Position numbers and translations under genes: made by a program
Assembly (NCBI RefSeq): GCF_030463565.1
Contig: NC_134646.1
Span: 17,450,001 to 17,514,000 of the forward strand
Source of the DNA: Pelecanus crispus
Lineage: Eukaryota; Chordata; Aves; Pelecaniformes; Pelecanidae
Length of the DNA: 64,000 nucleotides
Reading direction: 5' to 3'
Shown: positions 51,559 to 64,000 of the stretch, in pieces
Layout: the number at the start of each line of letters is the position of its first letter
How positions within the stretch are numbered: the first letter of the stretch is position 1
The notes under the pieces: generated by a model
Seen by the model: only the letters and a program-made list of their open reading frames with translations
Told to the model about the DNA's origin: nothing
Database searches by the model: none

Positions 51559-54500
51559 GTGAGTGGAGGGGCGCGGGGGGAGACGCCGGGTCGCTGCGGG
51601 GGCGGCTCCCGGCGGCTCGGGGCCCGGCGCCTGCAGCCGCTCGCCCGGCGCCGAGAGGCTTGGCCTCTGAGCGCTTGCTTTTGTTGCAGCGAGTTTTGCA
51701 CGGGCTTTCTCCAGCCTCTCCCTCGGGTCCCCCGCCAGCCGCTTTGGGGACGCAGGTCCTCTCCAGCCCTTCGCCGTGGAGAGGGGATGAGGGGATAAGC
51801 CGGCGGGAGCGCCGGGTGACTCCGCTTCTTGTAACGCCTGTTGCCTCTGCCCGGTCTCCTGGCCGGGCCTGGCTTATGTGTTTGGCGGTGCCGAGCCCGA
51901 AGGGAGCTGCGATGCTAAATCCGCTGAGAACTCGGTTTCGGGTTTTACCGGTGCGTTGCAAGCTGGGCGTCTGTGAATTGCGTATCTCAACATAACGATG
52001 TACGTGTATATGCATTTGTAGCCTGTGAAGAGGCTGCTGACGGTACACCTTTGTCAAAATGTTAAGTATGTTCAGGAATTGTACTTCTGTGGTGACAGCA
52101 CTAGTTACCAGTTCTATGTCTTTGATCTCTTAAAATGTGATGGTGATTTTTAATTTTGCATTTGAGTCATTGAATACATATGTATTTTTCTATATTTAAG
52201 GTTAGCGATGCTGTGGTTTATGTGAGAATCATGTTCTTTTCCTTGAATGACCATATTAATGCATGCTCTTAATGTAGTATTGTTATATAATTTTTCCCCT
52301 TTAAGATAGGGTAGTGCAGTCTCCTAAATATCTAGTAGGATGACTGACTGTACCAATTATTCAAATAAAACACTAACACAGTGCTCTCAAAAGTGTACTG
52401 CATCTTTGGTGTCATGGAAAACTTCTGAAGGCAGGGAACCAGGCTTTCAAGATATTTCCTTTAAAGTAAACTGAGAAGGATTTGGCCAGTTGTGTGAGCA
52501 CTGTAGCTGCCTGGGTATGGTGAGGGTTTTAAAAACTGAGATAACTCATTTTGTGCAAATAAAGAAACATTCTTTCCTGGTTTTGTCTCTGTTTGATGTG
52601 CCTGGGTAAAAAAAGGTAGAAAATGCCATATCAAATTTCACTTGTTTGTAACTCTCATTCTTTGTCCAGTTAATATTCAGTTATTGCAAATGGTGCTGCT
52701 TGAGGATTATTTGAAATTTGTGACTTCAAGTGTCAGTATAAATCATCTTAACTTGGAGTGCAAAGTAAAAAAAGTGTCCCTGAACTTGGATAAGAACGGT
52801 AGAGGGAAATCATTCCACTTCACTTCTATTCCTCAAGCATCTAGACAGTCTTTTGGCAACTGCCCCAAACCCTTGGTTTCTCATGTGCGGTTACATATAC
52901 AGAACTTAATTTGAAAGCGTGGGGCTGATGGTGGTGAGGATAAGCCCTAACTCGTATGAGCCTCCCATCCACAGCAGAATCCTGTGCTGGTAACTTTGCC
53001 TTGGTGTGCAGTGCTCAGCACGCTTAGCTGTGTGTGGTGGGAGCCAAGGGAGTCAGCGTGCCAAGCAGAGCCACCTGGCCTAAGAGAGCTTGATGAAATA
53101 CTTAGGCTAGCCCATGAGAAATATTTAGAAAAACTATCTGAGATCCTGCCTGGTGTTCAGGTCTAAGCAATTCCTTCCTTTCTGAGATGACAGAAAGTTG
53201 CTTTTTGAGTTTACGTGCTGTACGTTATTCTAACAAACATCTGTGCTTCAGCATACTTGTTTGAGAAGTGGAGACAGATGAGACCCTTCCTTGCACATTT
53301 CAGGTTTCTGCAGTTGTCTTTCCCCTTTAGAGTGCCCTGCATGACACGTTTGAAGCCGAGTTGTCTTCCTCTGCCGCTGGTGTGTTAAAAGACAAATTGA
53401 ACCAGAGGAAAGATGAGGAGGAGTTAAAGCCCATTGAAACCCTGGTGGTTAGGGCATTGGTCCTCCTTGTGTTTTCAGAAGAAAACATTGGCATCTAAAT
53501 TCCTTGAGGAACCTGATTCATTTGCTGTCAGGAAACCAAATGGGATTAATATTTGTTTTAAAAACCAAGCTTGAGAAGTGGTTGAGACACAGAGCTAGCT
53601 ATTCACCTTTGTCAAAACTGCATTTTCTGCACAAAGATTGGCTTGCTGCAATCTAGAGAATGTGATAATAAAGCAGGGCATTTTGAGAGCTTAGATGACT
53701 ACCTCTTAGACAACAGTTGATTACAATTTTTTGAAAATGGTTTTAGTCTTTTGAACAAAAGATGTCATCTTAATAATAGCTAAAGTATTTCTCTGTTTCT
53801 AGAACCAGGTAAATTACAAAATTTACATCTGTTTTAATTGATATGTGAGCATAATAAGCTTTTCTGAATGGGCTATAAAATATAAAATGTTGTAGGTGCA
53901 CTATTGTTCTTGAATTTGTGGGAAATGAAGTGACTGCAAGAGGCTGCCTGTGTTTCCCTCCCTTAGCGCTTTCCTTATTTCACTTGTAAAGCAGTGGCTT
54001 ACAAGAAATGTTGCGAGGATTCTTTAGGTGTGAATAACTGACGTGATTGAATAGATCCCACTTCCTGCTTGACAGACAGCCTTCAAAATGACTTTGATTC
54101 TGCCTGCACTGGGTTACATCTTGAGAGGTGGTAAGCGGATACTGCTACCGCTCCCTCTAATCACAGGAGTCATCAGTGTCTCACAGGACAAACCAGTAAC
54201 ATGAGGTGGATCTTCTCTTTGGCTCCTTGCCATTCGTCTCCTCAGTTGTATGGGAGTGTATTTTCCACCTAAACCTCAGAATAACTGATTCTTGATAGCA
54301 CAGGACTGTACTGCTTAAAAAAAAAAAGAAAAAAAAGGATCTTTTGCATTCTTAAATTGTTGAGTTTCCAGTATGAAGCATGCTTCAAGTGTATCTTTAC
54401 ACTTCTAAGTTTCAGTTGTTTCAAGAATCTGATAGAAAGATAAACAAGACTGACTCAAAGCTGTCTCGTTTCCTGTGTAATGGTTTGAATCACTGAGTTG

Positions 54501-57500
54501 TCTAGTTCAAGCTAAATATTAGAAAAATGAATAAACAATAGGTAGCTCTTATGATGGCTAAGTATGTTTAAAAGGAGTATAGAAAGACAATTATTTTTTC
54601 CGTTGTTAGTGATCAGTAAATACAAGCAGTATACACATATGCCTTTTAAAATAGAAATGCAATATTTCTCAGGGGATTACAGTTCAGCTAAACAAGTGAG
54701 GATCAAAATAGTTTATAAATAACTTCTGGATGGAGTTAGTTGTTCTTCTGTTGAGAGAAACTGAATTTAAAGGTGCCTGATCAGAGAATCCTTATTCTGA
54801 AATGTGAAAGGAACTTGCGAGGTTTAGTCCTGAGCTCTTAAAATCTCTGAGATTAAAATTGTTGGAAGCTAAAGAATACACTGGATAAATACTACATATT
54901 TGCTTCTGAAGAATTCTCCCTCTGTTGGTCCAACTCTTGATCTCTTGACGTGAGTGTGAGATTTGTCTAGGGTTTTTGAAGATTTTTTTTTTTGGAGGCA
55001 AGACTTTTCCGTACATGTACAGCAGGAGCTGCCACTTTTTATGAGACCTCAGGGTGGAGTAGGAAGAGTCAGTGTGAGCCTAGGTTTTTGCCCTGCGCAT
55101 CTCATGGGGGGTTTGCAAAGGATACTTGTGAGTGCGTGCTCACAGCTATTCCACGTGCCTGAAAGCAGAGCCTCCCTGTTCTTGGATTTAGGCTCAGAGC
55201 AGAGCAGAACTCCGTTTGGGTCAACTGCAGTGACTTTGTAATGGGCTGATGAAGACAGAAGGTGGGGAAGGCAGAAAAACAGAAAAGTTGAGTTTCCTAT
55301 GAAGCTTTCAAGGGGTCGTCTGTATGCAGTGCCCATCTAAGGGAAGACTAGACAAAATTTGATAGGGAAGGGTGCCCCACGTGGGTCTCAGCTAAAATGC
55401 ATCATGAAGTCTTTCATCAAGTCAGGAGCATCTGCTACCATGTGGGCACCACAGTATTCAAATACTCTTATCACTTGTGCTAGAATGCAGAGCAGCCACC
55501 TTCCTCCACCCTAAGAAACTTGCTACCCAGCAGCCCCATTGTGCATTTTTCACTGGGGTAGATCTGTCCCTCATTACGTTGCTGTCTCTGTTTTGGCTGA
55601 GAACCGGATAATTCCTCCTGCACCCTGAGGGTTTTGGGTTGTGAGCTCAGTTCTGTGAGGTCTTGGCCATTGTATTTGGTGCAGCAGAGGAGGAAACCAG
55701 GCACCTTTGCTACCCGGTGCTGGTCTCTGCAGGCAGATCAGTCTGCTGAGGCTTCTGGTGACTGTTTTTTATTGCTGTTTTTGTTTCATGTTTTTTACAG
55801 AAGAGTTATTCCTTGCACTCTACCAGACAGAATACAAAACAAGAAACGAGTTTATTTTTTCTGTAGACAGTTTGTTGGAATATAAAGAGTTACTGATAAT
55901 TGTTACTGAAGAATGCTGGGTTACTCCAGGGAATATTTCTGCATTCATGAGAAAAAAACCCAGTGAATTCTCTTTCCTTTCCTCTGAGGTGTTATTAGTC
56001 ACTGGTTATTTACAAGTTTGCCATCAAGAAGTTAAGCAGAATGGAAATCTTGTTGGCAATGGGAATAAAGCCATTCCCAGTCCCATCTCCGACCTAGTAG
56101 AATAGGCTGAGTCTTTCTTCTAACAAAGTCGATTGGAAAAACCTAATACAAACCCAAGCCTGATGTCTGAGTTATCCAAACCCATATTCTTTTTCTTGGC
56201 TGGTTCTCTTGGTATGTGGTGGTGGTTGACCTCTCGGATATGGGCCTAGGTAGGCTTTTGGTCTGACCCTGTATGGATATTATTATGTAACTGTAAAGGC
56301 TGTTGTAACCCACATAATAACACAGCATAAAAGCCACTCCGGTCACTTGAGCCATGGTGCTTTTTTTTCTTAAGCACTAATTGTCCATTTTTTAAAGCTT
56401 TCCTTAGTATAATCTGCACTTACAAAACCACTTAGCTGAACGTCTAATGTGTGCCAGCTCTCAAAGCCTTAGGAATTTTCTGCAACAGAAATGTTTTTCT
56501 ACTGACACTGCAGTACATGTCAAAGAAGTAAGGCAAAAAAGTTAATATAGGACTTACTAATAACTTCTAGAAAAGAAATGGATATTGACTAAAGATTTAG
56601 AAAGAATCCAAAGACCAAGCAAAACCTAATGTCATTCTTACTTAACAAGGCGGGTGGAGCGGGGAATACTGTGAGAGGGCCTTAGTTGAACTCGTGTGCA
56701 AAGTTTCCTAAATCAGCAGTGATGAGTTAGGACTCTATCTTTGGTTAATTCACCCTGAATTCAGTGACAGCTGTGAATTAATAAATCTTCACATTTAGCA
56801 TTTTAGAAAGCCATTTTAATTTTCAATTAGTACCTCAAAAATGAGCTTTATTTCTGTTGTAAGGCATGCTTTAAGTATGATAACAGTAAGCAAATAAATG
56901 CTTTAAGTGAACACTCTGATATTTAAATTTGAAATATGCTCTGCTAGGACACAGATAAAAATTCCTGCTAGGGCAGTGCTAGATCCTGTATCACAAAGGC
57001 TACTGAGCAGTATATACCTTTTAAAAGAAACCTTTTTATTGGAATTCAACTCAGTAATGGAAACATTAGAAAACTAAGGCAAACAGGTACTTTGGGGCCC
57101 ATCTGATACAGCTTTCCCTTAGGAAAGAACTACTTATAATAACAAAATAGAATGTTGCTTTATCCTTCAAGATAATTGCTACAGCTAGGGCCTAATTAAC
57201 TAAGACAGTACCTTTTTTTCTGCTTGTAGGTAAAGTCGCTTCTGTATAAGGATCAGGGAAGTGCTTTCTGTTAAGAAAATACGCTGCAGAACATTGTGTT
57301 TAGCTCCACCCGAAGTAAAGCATTCATTACTGTGTCAGTAGCTATAAAAAGTGTCAAGCTCATTCTGTGGAGGATGTCAGTTTGTCATCTTGAATCATGT
57401 CTTTTCAGCTTGGATTACTAACTGGCTCCATTACCTTCTTTGTCCTGTAGATGTTCCACTGTTCATTTTTTTTCTGTATTAAAAGCAGAGCATTGTGCTA

Positions 57501-60500
57501 GTGAACTAGAAGATGTGATTTCAGAAAATATGAATTTTCATGATTCTACATGGATTTTCTCAGTGACAAGAGATGTGACAGGCTGTTAAATGAAGTGATT
57601 TTGTCTTTTAATCATTTGGGGGAAATATATAATTGTTCAGCTTTAGATAAACTGTGTAAGCGGTCACTAAAGAGGACATCAGTGATTAGTGTCATTGTCA
57701 GTCTTCAGGAGAAAAACAATAGAAATAAGTTAGTGTGGTTTGTAATTTTTAGAGAAGGTGTCTGGTAGATCATGTTGGAAAGTTTTTTCCTGATATTTTT
57801 CTTTTTTAATGACAAACCTTTTAGAAACGTAATATTGAATTTTATGGAATCTGAATCCATCTTAAGGAGTTGGACAAAAGGATGCATTTTGCCCTATAGT
57901 CTGTAAAGTGCAAACACCTGCTTGCAATTAAATAAAAATAGAGGCACTGCTAAGGCTGCAGGTGAATGCTGTTCCTAAATGCTGTATTGCAAAAATGTTG
58001 CAAATTTTAACGAGCAGAGCTTATGACACTGTGATACCAGTTCTCTGGTCAGTCTAAAAGCAACTTTTAGTCTTTACTGAGGCAGAACTTCTCTTTCTGA
58101 TCAGTACAGATTTTATTATAATGGGTAGGAAGGGGAGACTACCTGTTCCGGAGTGCTATGGGGTTTTTTTCCTGATGTACAGCAAGGGGAGTAGCATACA
58201 GGCCAGGTGATCTGCCCTCACTTTGGACAGGGAGGGCTTGGAAACATGTTTTGGAATGGCACAGAAATGCTGCATCTCACTACTTCTCTCCTCTTCCCTG
58301 GCTGTTTTTTAACATTGCATAATTAATGTATATAGCGTACATTGACTTTAGTGCTTTTACAATATCAACTTCAGTCACTACTGCAGCACTTAACATGTTA
58401 ACTTAAAAAAACAGAGGCTTGGCTGTTTGAGAGAGATAATCCACAGCGTGTGAATGTTGGTGATATGCTTAACGTTTTGATAGGGTGGGTTGTGGGTTTT
58501 TGAGATAATTTTTATGACTTGCTTATGTTTGATGCGATTTCCTTTTGGGTCTAATACCACTTTTCTCAGTTTCCAGACCAGATTTGCTGTTATTCTATGA
58601 CAGTTGTTCTCGAGATGTTACGACATGCTCAGTGTTTTGATCGTCTTTTAAAAGTCTTCATGTATTTGACTTGGCAAATTAAGACACTTTGAACAGTTGA
58701 ATGCTTTCCTGGAATATCTAGTGAGTGTAAAATATATGATCAGATGAGCTTGGGCCCATATTGGCAGAACAGTTTAAGAAACTACTGTTCAGGGACTCTG
58801 CTAGTGCTTGTTGCCACCCACTGTAGTTGTCAGTTTTAACCGGCACCCAAAATCTGTCTTGTTGCTAAGTCAAACCCATCTTTGCCAAGATTAAACTAAG
58901 CCATCACATTTTGCAGTAAGTTGAGATAGGCACATGTGCTCCATCCCAGCCGCTCCTGTGGAGGTTGTGCCCTCTGGGTGTAACTTTGATAGAAGAGAGG
59001 GCAAGCTACAGTGGCTGCAATTTAAAATGCCCCATGTAATATGTCTGTGATAGATGTATGCCTGCTAGCCAAAGTGCATGTTTAGTTATCTCACTGGGAA
59101 AGAAGATACTGGAAGGGGAAGTCTGTGGCTGGCTTTATGCTTTCCTCAAATTCTTTTTCTAAACAGACATTTTTGGCAATTTTTGGCAGACAACCTCAGT
59201 GTCATGTTGTCATTTTTCCATACCTACTTGCACCTACGGATGGAGCTTCTTGCAGCCACCCTATTCTTTGTGAATGTCTTTTGCTCTTTCTGCTCTGTTT
59301 TTGTTTCCTCCCCTTGTTCTTTTCCATCCTGTGTGTTTGCTTATCTTTTAGGATAAACATAGAGAGAAAACATCCAGGCCCTCAGAAGCAATGTGGCCAT
59401 CGCAGGCCAAGGCCAAATCAGAAGTTCCTGTAAATCATTCATGCTGGTGGTGTCCTCTGTGAGAAAGGAGCAGTGGGAGGGAAAAATAATCTTCAGAGAT
59501 GGAAAATCACAGTGTTATTAAACAGATTGTGGTTTTACTACTGCCCACACCTTTGAATAAATGTCTTCTTGTTGCCTCTTTAGTTGAGAGGGCTGGGCAG
59601 GTGGGTGTTATCAGCTCATTAGGTAGGTCAGAGAGAAGGCTTTGCCTCTCAGTAGATCTGGTTGTTACAGCCTCTCCTAGTTCTTTCCAGCTTTTGTATA
59701 TACACCTGGCTGGTCGGGACTGCATGTCCTTGAGGAGGGGGAAAAAAAAAAAAAAGAAAAAAGCTTTGTTTAATTTGGCAAGGAAAATTGAGTATCCAGG
59801 ATGAAACTGAGCAGGACTGTGTATCAGACCTGGGCCTTGGAGGACATTGTACCATGTGTGGCTTTCAGGAGTAGGTTCTCGGCCACTTTGTTGTTGGTGA
59901 GTGTTTTTTAGCTTTGAAATTTGTCCATTTCCTCCATTAGGGTCATGCATGCGGGCTTAGAAGTGACGAATGAATTCATGGTGAAGAATCTGAAGCTTGT
60001 GTTGCGCTTGCAGCATTTCACCCTTAGGAAAAGTTAGACTGTAATGTATCAAATCTCAAAAGTTGGGCTCTCTTCCCAAGCAGAGGGAGAGCACCTTATT
60101 CTGCTCGTTTGTCTTAATCTGTGATTTTGTCAGTCATTAGAAAGAATTGCATGCTTTGAAAAATATTAATATTTGAATGTAGGTATGATGGAAAAAAATT
60201 AAATTTGATAAGGAAACTTGTAGCAGATTTAAATGAAAATATGATTGCTTAGGAAATGCTTCTTTAAAAAAAAAAATCTCACCATCTTGCAGACAGGTAG
60301 AGGGAGCGTGCTGCCAGGTCACTGAGGACTTGAGAAAAGCTTTTCGAAATACCATTTTGGCAGCAGGTCACTGTTCTTAGAAATCCGTCATGGGGCTAAG
60401 TTTGTATCTTACGTGGATTAACAGACTGTGAATCCTGCGTAGTTTCAGCCTTTGAAACACATCAGTGCTCTGAGAACAAAACAGTATAATTTACACTGTC

Positions 60501-60936
60501 AATACTTTTTTCCTGTTAAAATATCAGGTTGTATGCTCTCTCTGTCGAAAAGGCCTGGTCCAATTGACAAGCTCAGTTAGAAGCCAAATGACTGTTTCTC
60601 CAAACCTTTGTCTGTTCAACTCTTTAGCCTGTGAGCTTTTCTGGAACAAAGCTGACTTTCTTCCAGACTGCTCTTACATGCTCTTGCTGTGTGGTAATAT
60701 TACTGTACTTTTATTGTGCCTCACTTTGTGCTTTCCATCGTTTCAAAACTCACAGTTTCAAATTTCTGTTGTGCCTCTTGCTTAGCTGTTCCCCTGTTCC
60801 AGCTGATTCAGCACCTTTACTAAAAGAAATAAAACTACCTGGATGTATTGCACCCTTTGTAGTTTCTTTTACTTCTAGAAGTAAAAGAATCTAATGCTAA
60901 AAAGAATCTGCAAGCACTTCTCTGTCCCATGGCCAA

Positions 60937-60968
<32 letters not shown>

Positions 60969-63900
60969 CAGAACACATCTATGTGTCTACCAGCACCATT
61001 ACTGCTCTTCCCGTGGGGTTCTGTAGGGTTGTATCTGAGGGGGAAGGCTGCCTTCCTTGGGGGGCAGGGAACTAGCTAGTCAAGCATGAAAATTTATTGT
61101 TGGCTCCTGTTTCTCTCCTCTTACTGCAGTCTTTTGTTATGTTTTATGGAGGAATGGGACTAAGCTCCAGACGTTCAGCTCAAGTTTTTGTGTAGTTAAT
61201 ATAGTGAACGAAGGAAATGTCTGTGTTATACTCTTGAATCTCATGTGTAGGAGCTTGGTCCTCTGTTCAGATGGACTTTGCTGAGGGCCTAGAGCAAAAC
61301 CGGAGATTTGAACCTAGATAAGCCAGGATACTGTGGTTTACGAAGAGCTGAAATGTGCTCTTTGTCTTGGAAGCTCTCATCCATCTGTTGCAGAGCCCAA
61401 GCACCTGAGGACTGGTGGCCATTCTCTGTAGGTAGTACTCAAGTAGCATAACCTGCTCTGAGGGAATTGATGACTGGAAATGCCCCCGGAGGGTGGAGAT
61501 CTAATGACTAGCATCTTGGAAGACCCATGAGAAGGGTTGTGTCTGTATCTGGCCTAGCAATCATGATGATTGACCTAGCAGAAAATGAGTTTTAATTTGT
61601 ATATTTAAGAAGTAGGACTCCTTCAAGCTGCTGTCCTAGATGCAAATATTATTTTGAAAATGGGGCTTTGTGACTCAACAGAAATGATTCTTTCTGTTCA
61701 CTTATCTAGAGATTTTATTTCTCTTCCTGCCTCCATTAACCACTTTCATATGTCTGTAATTAGAATGTGTCTTAGGTATGAATTCCTTTATTTTAGTTAC
61801 AAAAGTACCTTATATTTTGGTGCAACGTAATTTATATTGTATGTAGGACTTTTTTTTTTTTTTTAAATGCTGCTATAGGTTGCTCTCAGTCCTGAGGATC
61901 TTTCTATAGTGGACATGGTTCATGTCTGCAGGGCTAGTGAAATTAGAGGGGTGAAATGTTCATTTTTTATACAACTTGATTTTTATCTGGAGGCAAGCAC
62001 AATACGGTTTACACTTCCTCTCCACATCTTGCCTGTATAGGTCACTACTTACTCCTCTTGTAACTGACCTGAGTCTTTCATAATATAAAATGAAAAAAAA
62101 AAAGAACAGGTAGTGATAGAGCTTCTTATTTGCACAGTTCTGACCAGACACTAAGCAGCAAACAAGTGAATTAAATTAATGGAATGATGACATGTCTTCA
62201 TCCCTTCATCCAAGCTTCTTCCCTTAAAGCCAAAAACGTTTTTTCTTTTCATATACACGGATAATTTTATAGCACGAACAAAAGAGCAAACTGTGTCTAG
62301 AGAAGTGACTTTGGGAGCAGCTTTGGGCAAGCCCTTCATCTTTATCTCTTTCTTTCCATCACTATTTAAGCTGTTGTCTCAAACTTGGGGACATTTATCT
62401 ATAAAGCATTTCACAAATGTTGAAATGTCATAGAGAAGTGGTGTATATTGGTCCCTTCTGCATTATGTGAGACTGCACCTGCTGCTCTTTTTTCTGTAGT
62501 CATTATTTGAATTTAGCAGTAGTTATAAACTCTTTTTTATCCTCTTCGATTAAATTAGCTTAATATAGAATCTGATAGGAGAATGTGCTGTATTCTCCTA
62601 CAGTCATGTTTTGGACATCTCAGTATGGAGGGCATGGCAGTATGAATGCAGAAAGCAGCTGTTCTTCCCTTGCCATGCAGATTATTCAAGTGGAAATTTA
62701 AGTCGGCAGTTTGGCTTTTCTAAGGTTTATAGCATATCATCATTCACTTTTTTATAGGAAGTATCCATATGTGAACAAAAACTTAGGTATGCCAACCTTG
62801 TTATAATGCTCCGTGGACATACTGAAATCCACTTCAGATTTGTAATGTTATTGCAAAGCTCGCATCATTGAGTTTTTTTCCTCATTGTACCTTTTGTTTG
62901 TAGTTCTTTAAAGTGTTTAGAAGGAAGATGGCTTTGATACCTTCTTGAAAATTAGTTTGGCATTATTACTAGCCCTGCATTTTAAAATAAAATTAGGAAT
63001 TAAGATGTCATTCAAGAAAAGTAGTAGTCTTGTTTTGGATGGAGCAAGCAACTGGACCACATTAGCAATTAATCTGATAGCTTCTCCCTCCCCCAGCTTC
63101 TCTCTGGTACAGAGGAAAACTTCTCTGAATGGAACTTGACAGTGTTTGTAAGCAACATGTAACAGAAACAAACAAGCAAAGCCCCTCCTGAAACAAAAAC
63201 CTCTGATGCCCCAAAAGCATCATGCAAAACTGAAACAATTCTATCAACATTTGTTTCAAGTTCAATCCTTTTATAAATAAAGCTTTCTGTATATGCATTC
63301 TGTTCCTGTTGTAATAGCTATGATTTGCTTGTGTTGAGGATTTTGAAGGCTTGTGAGCAGGCAAAAGGGATTGTATGCTTTTGATGTCTTGGATTTGAAA
63401 GTAAATCCTCATGAAGAGAATTTGTGTCTTGAAGTGTAAAGAGAGTTATCTTTTGAGAAAGGATGCCGTTCTTCATCGTGGAAATTTTTTTCCTGAGGTG
63501 CCCTCCTTCAGTTTCTCTTTTAAACATGGAAAATTCCTGTATTTTAATAGTGGCCAGGAGCTGATCTCACATTTCACGAGGGCATTATTGAATGGCCTTA
63601 TTGGAACATTGCTTCCTGGACACTATTATTAGTGTAGTAGCTGAGAGAGGTATGAGCAGCTGCCGAGTTTCATTCTGAGTGCCTGGATGGGTGTGTTGGG
63701 GTGGCATTCCCAGAGTGACAAGCAGAGGTGCTGGAGGATGCCAGGGAGGAATTTTGCTTGGAAAATAGTTGACATTAGCTCAGTGGTTGGTGTGTCTGTC
63801 CCTTCTCTCTCCGTCTCCCTTCTGAGAGGTCTTAGTAGCATGACTTTTTAGATTATTCTTGCCATAGCCTGCCAGAGATTACTGCCTCCCTCACCTTGTT

Positions 63901-64000
63901 TGATGTCTTTAGCTGCCCATTCTGGTGAAAATTTATAGACCAAACTTACGTGAATGTTCTAGTTCAAATATTAAGGAAGAGCAGGAAAGGCCCAATAGCA
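51559..64000. other. ARHGAP10 intron 1 (part)
   Basis: CpG-rich to about 51960, then AT-rich intron DNA to the window edge. I searched for the next ARHGAP10 coding block (the SVAQRKFAHSLRDF region) and did not find it. Homopolymer tracts occur at about 54319-54339 (A), 59742-59760 (A), 60940-60967 (T) and 61851-61864 (T). A 132-codon frame at 55707-56105 is discussed in the findings. No recognisable CR1 copy or RNA gene was seen. Confidence 0.7.

Larger units (their letters stand above)
50640..51960. promoter_or_regulatory. CpG island with ARHGAP10 promoter
   Basis: The longest CpG island of the window, beginning abruptly at about 50640 and covering ARHGAP10 exon 1 and the start of intron 1. 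There is no TATA box. A cluster of GC boxes lies at 51056-51090 and a GCC run at 51252-51267. Long open frames on both strands (up to 291 codons, - strand) are compositional. Confidence 0.85.

Noticed and set aside
50826-51701. 291-codon and 255-codon - strand open frames over the ARHGAP10 island
   Set aside because: Same compositional artefact; they run antisense through ARHGAP10 exon 1 and show no domain.
51559-64000. Further ARHGAP10 exons
   Set aside because: No stretch resembling the next BAR-domain segment with flanking splice sites was found; the first intron of this gene is long in human as well.

Overview
The window is ordinary nuclear DNA of a vertebrate, most likely a bird. All the genes are split by GT-AG introns. 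Three CpG-island promoters stand out from an AT-rich background. The recognisable dispersed repeats are CR1 LINE fragments, including one about 840-base 3' end of the type that is abundant in bird genomes. The gene order TMEM184C - PRMT9 - ARHGAP10 matches the arrangement I know from human chromosome 4q31. I cannot name the species.

Layout. Bases 1-9,900 are intergenic: a 200-base run of N next to a compound pentanucleotide array, two old CR1 fragments, and no gene I can support. A CpG island at about 9,930-11,100 carries the TMEM184C promoter. TMEM184C lies on the + strand with ten coding exons from 10,811 to 20,532 (445 codons plus stop). It is followed by about 4 kb of tail-to-tail space. 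PRMT9 lies on the - strand with twelve coding exons from 44,386 down to 24,612 (842 codons plus stop), plus a likely non-coding first exon ending at 45,438 inside a second CpG island. After about 5 kb comes the third CpG island (about 50,640-51,960) with the first coding exon of ARHGAP10 on the + strand (51,405-51,558, 51 codons). The rest of the window, 51,559-64,000, is ARHGAP10 intron 1 and contains no further exon I can see.

The exon joins were made by hand from splice signals, reading-frame continuity and remembered similarity to the human proteins. Both full genes come out intact with no frameshift or internal stop. The products act in different places: TMEM184C is a multi-pass membrane protein of the OST-alpha-like family, PRMT9 a type II arginine methyltransferase, and ARHGAP10 (GRAF2) a BAR-PH-RhoGAP-SH3 protein. 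They are neighbours by conserved synteny, and nothing suggests a shared pathway.

I found no undescribed system. The items most worth a second look are small: an (AAT)n microsatellite occupying the 3' splice-site region of TMEM184C exon 8; an ATGGCGGC start in the PRMT9 leader that opens a short frame separated from the main frame by one TGA; an exact 37-base tandem duplication in the PRMT9 leader intron; and the pentanucleotide array at the assembly gap.
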